A stretch of DNA of 53,084 bases from an uncultured Faecalibacterium sp. (GTDB lineage Bacteria > Bacillota > Clostridia > Oscillospirales > Ruminococcaceae). The stretch covers positions 1 through 53,084 of the forward strand of contig URVW01000006.1 of assembly GCA_900551435.1 (NCBI GenBank). The letters run 5' to 3'. Position numbers and translations under genes: made by a program. The notes below the pieces were generated by a model. That model searched no databases and was not told the origin of the DNA. It saw only the letters and a program-made list of their open reading frames with translations. The first letter of the stretch is position 1, and every line of letters begins with the position of its first letter. Shown piece by piece: positions 47,987 to 53,084 of the stretch.

Positions 47987-48788
47987 AGTTTGCTCCTTTG
48001 TCCAGTTGCTCCGGCGTCAGCCGGGAAACTGCGTCGATCAGATAAGTACGAAGCGTTCCGGTCCCTTCCGGGCCTTGCAGACGGGCCGCGGCCTGTTCGC
48101 CGCACAAGCCCATCATGCAGACCGCAGCGGCGGCGGCATCCAGCGGCGTTTCGGGGCTGGCCCCCAAGAAGGACGCTGTCAGGACCGACAGCATACAGCC
48201 GGTCCCGGTCACCTGCCGCAGCAGCGGCGTGCCGTTCCGGATGCCGTAGGCGGTCATTCCGTCCGTCACGATGTCCTCCCGGCCGGTCACAGCCACCACA
48301 CAGTGGTGCGCCGCCGCGAACCGTTTGGCCACCGGCAGAAGCTCTTCCTGCGGCAGAGCCTTTCCGGCATCCACGCCCCGAGAGCTGCCCAGCGTTTTTC
48401 CGGCCAGCGTCTGCAGCTCCGAAGCGTTGCAGCGCAGGACCGTCACCGGGACCTCCCGCAGGAGCGTTTCCGCGATGTCCGTGCGGAACTGCGACGCCCC
48501 GACGCCCACCGGGTCGAACACCACCGGAAGCCCCAGCTGGGCCGCTCTGCGGCCCGCTTTCCGCATGGCTTCCGCCTTGCGGGGGTTCGGCGTTCCAAGG
48601 CTCAGGCAGAGGGCACGGCTGAGGGCCGTGATTTCCTCCACCTCCTCGGGGGCGTCCGCCATGATGGGCGATGCCCCCGCCGCCAGCACGAGGTTGGCGC
48701 AGTCATTGGCGGTGACGAGGTTCGAGATACAGTGGACCAGCGGCGAAGTGTCCCGCACGCGGTTCAGAAGGTTCGAGAACGCAGTCAA
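47970..48788 (-). CDS. thiM: Hydroxyethylthiazole kinase
   Basis: Salvage kinase phosphorylating the thiazole moiety. 272 residues of the ribokinase-like family: PLVHCISNLVTANDCANLVLAAGASPIMADAPEE at the N-terminus, VVFDPVGVGAS, and the catalytic VTGTGCMLS anion hole. The start codon is TTG at 48788, chosen because GAGGAGGG lies 8-10 bases upstream and the next ATG would remove conserved residues. Its presence with thiW means thiazole is imported rather than made; no thiG, thiH or thiS is here. Confidence 0.95.
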   Translation of the reverse strand: MTAFSNLLNRVRDTSPLVHCISNLVTANDCANLVLAAGASPIMADAPEEVEEITALSRALCLSLGTPNPRKAEAMRKAGRRAAQLGLPVVFDPVGVGASQFRTDIAETLLREVPVTVLRCNASELQTLAGKTLGSSRGVDAGKALPQEELLPVAKRFAAAHHCVVAVTGREDIVTDGMTAYGIRNGTPLLRQVTGTGCMLSVLTASFLGASPETPLDAAAAAVCMMGLCGEQAAARLQGPEGTGTLRTYLIDAVSRLTPEQLDKGANYELYP

Positions 48789-48801
48789 TGCAAGGCCCTC
48801 C

Positions 48802-49317
48802 TCAGCTCAAGCGGGTCTGCATCGAGTGCAGAGCGCCCGAACGCTGCAGCGCGGCCAGCAGCACACCCGCGATGACTGCACCGCCCGCCGTGGAGACGAG
48901 GAACGGCACGATGTAGGCATAGAACGCGATATCGCCCGCGCTCTTGCCCATCAGCAGGATGGCCACCGGATAGGCGCACAGACCGCCGAGGATGGACGTG
49001 CCGAACACCTCACCCGCCAGCGTGGGCAGCAGTTTTTCGGTCTTGTGGTAGACTACGCCGCAGAGCAGCGCGCCGAACATGCTGCCCGGGAAAGCCATCA
49101 GGCTGCCCAGACCCAGCAGGTTGCGCAGCAGCGATGCCACAAAGGCCACGCCGATGCCATAGTAGGGTCCCAGCAGGACTGCGCACAGGATGTTGACCAT
49201 GTGCTGCACCGGGGCGCACTTGCTGCCAAAGATGGGGAAGCTGAACACGCTGCCCACCACGGCAAGAGCGCACAGCATTCCGGCCAGAGCCAATTTTTTC
49301 GTTGAGACTGCTTTCAT
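48802..49317 (-). CDS. thiW: ThiW, thiazole ECF transporter S component
   Basis: 171 residues, about five or six membrane helices. The motif KLALAGMLCALAVVGSVFSFPIFGSKCAPVQHMVNILCAVLLGP is typical of ThiW, predicted to take up the hydroxyethylthiazole precursor with a shared ECF module. First gene after the TPP riboswitch, 13 bases before thiM. AAGGAG precedes the ATG. Confidence 0.94.
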   Translation of the reverse strand: MKAVSTKKLALAGMLCALAVVGSVFSFPIFGSKCAPVQHMVNILCAVLLGPYYGIGVAFVASLLRNLLGLGSLMAFPGSMFGALLCGVVYHKTEKLLPTLAGEVFGTSILGGLCAYPVAILLMGKSAGDIAFYAYIVPFLVSTAGGAVIAGVLLAALQRSGALHSMQTRLS

Positions 49318-49468
49318 AAGAATTTCTCCTTTCCAAAGCGGTCGAGGCTTTCTGGCCTCCTCTCACGCCGGAACACGGCTTCCCATCGCATCCATTCAAG
49401 GCTCAGGGCGCTCCCCCTCAGCCCGGAGCCGCCCCGGCGGGCGGCTGCTTTTCCGAGGACAACAAAAA

Positions 49469-49498
49469 ACAGGAGACGCCTTTTGCGGCATCTCCTGT
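49469..49498 (-). terminator. Expression-platform terminator of the TPP riboswitch
   Basis: Minus strand ACAGGAGATGCC pairs with GGCGTCTCCTGT around a 6-base loop, followed by a T run. Lies between aptamer and thiW, so thiamine pyrophosphate would promote termination. Confidence 0.88.
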
Positions 49499-49514
49499 AA
49501 AAAACCATAGCTTG

Positions 49515-49601
49515 ATGACTTCCTACGGCGGCATTATCCGCATCAGGTAAAGGGTCGAAGTTCGAGCACTTCCTCTCAGCCTGCATCACAAGCTCCCCTG
49601 T
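49515..49601 (-). promoter_or_regulatory. TPP riboswitch (THI element)
   Basis: Minus strand holds GGGGAGC, GGCTGAGAGGAAG, then GACCCTTTACCTGATGCGG, ATAATGCC and GCCGTAGGAAGT in the standard order, including the CTGAGA pyrimidine-sensing loop and the CCTGAT/GTAGG elements. Confidence 0.97.
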
Positions 49602-49618
49602 ATTTTGTTGTCGGGTGT

Positions 49619-49647
49619 ATTCTACACCCTTCGCGCCGAAATTGCAA
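49619..49647 (-). promoter_or_regulatory. Promoter for thiWMEC
   Basis: Minus strand TTGCAA (49647-49642), 17-base spacer, TAGAAT (49624-49619). Confidence 0.8.
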
Positions 49648-49665
49648 GGGGAAGTTTGCTTTCCT

Positions 49666-49694
49666 TTTACTTTCCGGCTTATTTCTGTTATACT
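49666..49694 (+). promoter_or_regulatory. Promoter for the SPFH-zinc-ribbon operon
   Basis: TTTACT (49666-49671), 17-base spacer, extended -10 TGT-TATACT (49689-49694). Back-to-back with the thi promoter. Confidence 0.75.
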
Positions 49695-49763
49695 GGGATC
49701 AAATACAGCGGGGCCGGAGAACCGCTCTCCGCCCGCCCCGTTTCAAAAAAGGAGATTTGGCAT

Positions 49764-51050
49764 ATGGGTCTTGTAAAAGCTGCAATGGGCGCGGCCTCCG
49801 GCGTGATGGCCGACCAGTGGAAAGAGTATTTTTATTGCGATGCCCTGCCGGCGGACGTTCTGGCCATCAAGGGACAGAAGCGCACCGACCGCCGTTCCTC
49901 CAACAAGCATGGAAGTGAGAACATCATCTCCGACGGCTCCGTCGTCGCGGTAGCCGAGGGCCAGTGCGCCCTGATCGTGGAGCAGGGCAAGGTGGTGGAG
50001 CTTTGCGCCGAACCCGGCGAGTACACCTATCAGACCGGGACCCAGCCTTCCCTGCTGAGCGGCGGGCTGAAGAACATCAACGAAGCCTTTGCCGAGATGG
50101 GCAAGCGGTTCGGCTTCGGCGGTCAGGCCGCGACCGACCAGCGCATCTACTACATCAACACCAAAGAGCTGGTGGGCAACAAGTACGGCACGCCGAATCC
50201 GGTCCCCTTCCGGGTCGTGGACCAGCGGGCGGGCATCGATATCGACATCGCCATCCGCTGCTTCGGCGAGTACAGCTACCGCATCGTCAATCCCATCCTG
50301 TTTTTCACCAACGTCTGCGGAAATGTGGAAAACGCCTACACCCGCGACGCACTGGACGGCCAGCTCAAGACCGAACTGATGACCGCCCTGCAGCCCGCTT
50401 TTGCCCGCATCAGCGAACAGGGCATCCGCTATTCGTCCCTGCCCGCCCACACCACCGAGCTGGCCGACGCGCTGAATCAGGCTCTGAGCGCCAAGTGGAG
50501 CAAGCTGCGCGGCATCGAGATCGTCTCCCTCGGCGTGTCCGGCGTCAAGGCCAGCGAAGAGGACGAGCAGATGATCAAGGACCTGCAGCGCAGCGCCGCC
50601 TTTATGGACCCCACCCGCGCCGCCGCCCACCTCGTGGGCGCACAGGCCGCCGCGATGCAGGCCGCCGCTTCCAACACCGCAACCGGCCCCGCCATGGCCT
50701 TTATGGGAGTCAATCAGGCTGCAGCGGCGGGCGGCGTCAACGCACAGACCCTCTATCAGATGGGCGCACAACAGGCTGCTGCCCAGCCTGCGGCACCGGC
50801 AAACGGCTGGACCTGCTCCTGCGGTCAGGCCGGGAACACCGGAAAGTTCTGCACCTCCTGCGGAAAGCCCAAGCCGGAAGCTCCCACCGTCTGGGTCTGC
50901 AGCTGCGGCGCAAAGAACAGCGGCAAATTCTGCTCGGAGTGCGGCAAACCGAAGCCCGCCGCTAAGTGTTCGAACTGCGGCTTTGAGCCAGCCGACCCGG
51001 CCCATCCGCCCAAGTTCTGCCCCGAATGCGGCAAGCCCTTCGGCGCATAA
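49764..51050 (+). CDS. SPFH domain protein with three C-terminal zinc ribbons
   Basis: 428 residues. Residues about 10-290 form an SPFH/band-7-like domain of the virion-core or YdjI-like type (DQWKEYFYCDALPADVLAIK, IVEQGKVVELCAEPGEYTYQ, IYYINTKELVGNKYGT). An Ala/Gln-rich linker (290-350) leads to three rubredoxin-like zinc ribbons: two with CSCG and FCxxCGKPKP, and a last with CSNCG and FCPECGKPFG. No membrane helix is visible, so membrane attachment may rely on partners. AAAGGAG is 9 bases before the ATG at 49764. First gene of a three-gene run with 14-15 base gaps. Role in envelope or membrane organisation is inferred. Confidence 0.85.
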   Translation: MGLVKAAMGAASGVMADQWKEYFYCDALPADVLAIKGQKRTDRRSSNKHGSENIISDGSVVAVAEGQCALIVEQGKVVELCAEPGEYTYQTGTQPSLLSGGLKNINEAFAEMGKRFGFGGQAATDQRIYYINTKELVGNKYGTPNPVPFRVVDQRAGIDIDIAIRCFGEYSYRIVNPILFFTNVCGNVENAYTRDALDGQLKTELMTALQPAFARISEQGIRYSSLPAHTTELADALNQALSAKWSKLRGIEIVSLGVSGVKASEEDEQMIKDLQRSAAFMDPTRAAAHLVGAQAAAMQAAASNTATGPAMAFMGVNQAAAAGGVNAQTLYQMGAQQAAAQPAAPANGWTCSCGQAGNTGKFCTSCGKPKPEAPTVWVCSCGAKNSGKFCSECGKPKPAAKCSNCGFEPADPAHPPKFCPECGKPFGA

Positions 51051-51064
51051 GAGAGGGGTTCGCC

Positions 51065-52174
51065 ATGGCTGATAAAGTAACCAATTACCAATGTCCGGCC
51101 TGTACCGGCCCGCTGCACTTCGACAGCGCCAGCGGCAAGCTGGTCTGCGATTACTGCGGCTCCTCCTATGAGATCCAGGACATCGAAGCCCAGTACGCCG
51201 CCCAGCAGAAAAAGGCCGATGCCGCCGCAGAGCGCGACGCCAAAAAGGCGGAGACCCGCAAAAAGACCGCCGCCCGCGAGGACGGCGTTTGGAGCGACGC
51301 CGAAGCCGCGTCCCTGACCAGCTACACCTGCACGACCTGCGGGGCCGAGCTGGTCTGCGATGCCACCACCGCTGCCACCAACTGCCCCTACTGCGGCAAC
51401 CCCACGGTGTTGGGCGGAAAGCTCTCAGGCAAGCTCAAGCCGGAATATATCCTCCCCTTCAAGCTCGACAAAAAGGCCGCTGTCGCCCAGCTGACGAAAT
51501 ATTACAAGGGCAAGGCCTTTCTGCCCAAGGCGTTCAAGGACCACAACCACATTGCAGAGATTCAGGGCGTGTATGTCCCGTTCTGGCTCTTCGACGCCGA
51601 GGCCGACGCGCGCGGAAGCTACGACGGTCAGATCACCGAGAGCCACCGCGAGGGTGATTACCGGGTCACCACCACCCAGCACTACGACGTCCGCCGCGAG
51701 GGCACAGCCGAGTTCCTGCGCGTGCCGGTGGACGGGTCCAGCAAGATGCCCAACGCCCACATGGACGCCATCGAGCCGTTCGATTACAGCGACCTGAAGC
51801 CGTTCTCCACGGCCTATCTGCCCGGATTTCTGGCCGACCGCTACGACGAGGACGCCAAGACCTGTTCGGACCGCGCCCGCACCCGGATGGAGCACTCCAC
51901 GATGGAGGCCCTCCACGCGACCACGGGCGGCTATTCCGAGGTCCACCCGCTGGAAGAGAACATCAACATCAACATTCGAAAAGCCCACTATGCCCTGCTC
52001 CCGGTCTGGATGCTTCACACCCGCTGGCACGACAAGGACTTTTTGTTCGCGATGAACGGCCAGACCGGGCGGCTCATCGGCGACCTGCCCGTAGACAAAG
52101 CCAAAGCCGCCGCATGGTTCGCGGGCATCAGTCTGCCCTTGATGGCCATTCTGGCATGGCTGCTGTACTTATAA
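51065..52174 (+). CDS. TFIIB-type zinc-ribbon protein with C-terminal membrane helix
   Basis: 369 residues. Two zinc ribbons: Cys 10, 13, 28, 31 and Cys 89, 92, 107, 110, separated by a charged, helical Ala/Lys-rich stretch (38-75). The large central domain (115-340) has FLPKAFKDHNHIAEIQGVYVPFWLFD and LLPVWMLHTRWHDKDFLFAMNGQTGRLIGDLP, typical of proteins annotated as TFIIB-type zinc ribbon-containing membrane proteins; the last 22 residues are a membrane helix. Cytosolic ribbons anchored at the membrane. GAGAGGGG precedes the ATG. Function unknown; it always seems to be paired with SPFH zinc-ribbon genes. Confidence 0.82.
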   Translation: MADKVTNYQCPACTGPLHFDSASGKLVCDYCGSSYEIQDIEAQYAAQQKKADAAAERDAKKAETRKKTAAREDGVWSDAEAASLTSYTCTTCGAELVCDATTAATNCPYCGNPTVLGGKLSGKLKPEYILPFKLDKKAAVAQLTKYYKGKAFLPKAFKDHNHIAEIQGVYVPFWLFDAEADARGSYDGQITESHREGDYRVTTTQHYDVRREGTAEFLRVPVDGSSKMPNAHMDAIEPFDYSDLKPFSTAYLPGFLADRYDEDAKTCSDRARTRMEHSTMEALHATTGGYSEVHPLEENININIRKAHYALLPVWMLHTRWHDKDFLFAMNGQTGRLIGDLPVDKAKAAAWFAGISLPLMAILAWLLYL

Positions 52175-52189
52175 GAGAGGTGTGCCGAA

Positions 52190-52999
52190 ATGAAATGCTT
52201 CAAACTTTGCGCACACCGCCTGTGTGCCGCTCTGGCCGCGCTGGTGCTGATGGCTTGTCTCAGCGTTCCGGCCTTTGCCGCCGCCCCGCTGGTGCGGGAC
52301 GAATACGGCTTGTTCGATGCCGACACCCTCGCTTCGCTGGAATCCAGCGCCGAGGCCGCTTCGGAAGGGCACGACTGTGACGTTTACTTTCTCACCGTGG
52401 ACAGCATCGGCAGCGAAGATCAGCGCGACTTCGCGAAAAATTACTACCGTGACAACGATCTCGGCAGCGGGAGTGGAAAAAGCGGCATCCTGTTCATGAT
52501 CGCGCTCGGCTCCCGGAAGTACGTCACCATCACCTACGGCGGCGGTGTGACGGCCTTCACCGATTACCGCATCGAGCAGTTGGAAGATACCGTCGTGCCC
52601 ATGCTGTCGGACGGCGACTACGCCGACGCGGCGCAGACCTACATTGACCTATGCGCTGATACGCTGGATTTCTATGCCGAGAACGAAGAACCGCTCGACT
52701 ATGACAACGACCCCGACAACGGCCTTGGTTTCCTTGGCATCCTCATCGTGGTGGGCATCCCGCTGGTCATCGCGGCCATCGTCTGCGGCATCCTGTACAG
52801 CCAGATGAAAACGGCCAAACTCAAGACGGAAGCCAACGACTACATTGGCGCTGGCCTGAAGCTGCGCGTGAAGGACGACTTCTACACCCACACCGACCGG
52901 GTGCAGGTCTACGACCCGCCCGCACCGGAAAACGATTCTTCCGGCGGCTCCTCTGTGGACAGCGACGGCTTCGGCGGCTCGTCGGGTGGGTCGTTTTAA
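52190..52999 (+). CDS. TPM domain protein, secreted membrane-anchored
   Basis: 269 residues. Signal peptide about 1-31 ending SVPAFAAAP, then a TPM domain (about 32-165) with VRDEYGLFDADTLASLES, GKSGILFMIALGSRKYVTITYGGG and a long amphipathic helix, one membrane helix (about 182-203) and a cytosolic tail ending in GFGGSSGGSF, the Gly/Ser tail common in this family. TPM domains may bind divalent metals and have phosphatase-like or photosystem-assembly roles elsewhere. Third gene of the cluster, 15 bases after the zinc-ribbon gene, start preceded by GAGAGG. Confidence 0.9.
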   Translation: MKCFKLCAHRLCAALAALVLMACLSVPAFAAAPLVRDEYGLFDADTLASLESSAEAASEGHDCDVYFLTVDSIGSEDQRDFAKNYYRDNDLGSGSGKSGILFMIALGSRKYVTITYGGGVTAFTDYRIEQLEDTVVPMLSDGDYADAAQTYIDLCADTLDFYAENEEPLDYDNDPDNGLGFLGILIVVGIPLVIAAIVCGILYSQMKTAKLKTEANDYIGAGLKLRVKDDFYTHTDRVQVYDPPAPENDSSGGSSVDSDGFGGSSGGSF

Positions 53000-53033
53000 G
53001 TTCCTTCATGTAGTTTTGAACAGACACACAAAA

Positions 53034-53084
53034 AGGGACTGTTGCAAAATAGCTCTCTGAAAAAATAATGCACAAAATCCGGAA
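53034..53084. mobile_element. Possible insertion-sequence end at the window edge
   Basis: GGGACTGTTGCAAAATAG begins at 53034, resembling terminal inverted repeats of some IS elements (GGGACTGTTGCAAAA style). Only about 50 bases are visible, with no transposase and no second end, so this is tentative. No terminator for the TPM operon is seen before it. Confidence 0.25.

Noticed and set aside
1..53084. tRNA, rRNA, CRISPR, integrase or prophage genes
   Set aside because: I looked for tRNA T-loops, repeated spacers and phage or integrase motifs on both strands and saw none. A tRNA scan or profile search could still find a missed one.

Overview
The window looks like a chromosomal segment of a GC-rich, anaerobic gut Firmicute of the Oscillospiraceae/Ruminococcaceae type, with Faecalibacterium or a close relative the best guess. 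Support: strong AGGAGG ribosome binding sites, SigA-type promoters (TTGNNN-17-TANNNT), folT (THF) and TPP riboswitches, ECF vitamin transporters without dedicated energizing modules, and dispersed CCTCTCCGTC palindromes. The species call is inference. It is mostly core genome: there are no rRNA or tRNA genes, CRISPR arrays, prophage genes or complete insertion sequences. A weak insertion-sequence-like end sits in the last 50 bases.

Layout. 1-2000 (minus): pyrC-pyrF behind a leader peptide and attenuator that resemble enterobacterial pyrBI control. 2100-2920: cysE. 2920-7600 (minus): MATE exporter, exonuclease III, small membrane exporter, M20 dipeptidase, DUF3842. 7768-7975: an unassigned promoter-palindrome-terminator unit. 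7975-10042 (minus): folT-folC under a THF riboswitch. 10126-14860: two paralogous 33-codon membrane-peptide loci built like par/Fst type I toxin-antitoxin modules, flanking an M3 peptidase, mscL and a Tat-type alkaline phosphatase. 14989-18351: GH79-like glycosidase; PadR plus a DUF1700/adhesin-like protein. 18373-22778 (minus): dicarboxylate symporter, PTS IIA, threonine aldolase-like lyase, AraC regulator. 22818-25973: KdpDE-like two-component pair translationally coupled to an SLC13/ArsB-type permease. 26036-31021 (minus): a livKHMGF branched-chain amino acid ABC transporter. 31166-32935: MATE remnant, then enolase. 33027-34709: a 34-codon peptide, a DUF4430 lipoprotein with an ECF S component, and a third small toxin-like peptide facing a convergent small RNA. 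34777-38579: purC, GH1 6-phospho-beta-glucosidase, glycerophosphodiesterase and two palindromic repeats. 38590-43022: MarR regulator and a heterodimeric ABC exporter sharing an unusual operator motif. 43152-45792: DUF6110 and a P1B metal ATPase. 45825-49647 (minus): TPP-riboswitch thiW-thiM-thiE-thiC. 49666-52999: SPFH/zinc-ribbon, TFIIB-type zinc-ribbon membrane protein and TPM protein.

How the parts fit. Nucleotide synthesis (pyrC, pyrF, purC), cofactor uptake and synthesis (folT/folC; thiW/thiM/thiE/thiC), amino acid uptake (liv, dicarboxylate symporter, peptidases) and glycan-sugar use (GH1, GH79-like, PTS IIA) give an auxotroph-like gut lifestyle with heavy use of RNA regulation. The most interesting signals are RNA-level: two par-like toxin loci whose flanking repeats match within each locus but differ between loci, implying orthogonal antitoxins; a pyrBI-like UTP attenuator in a Firmicute; and a third convergent peptide/RNA pair whose two RNAs share, rather than complement, a 5' sequence. 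All coordinates were read by eye; functional calls rest on recognised family motifs and not on database searches.
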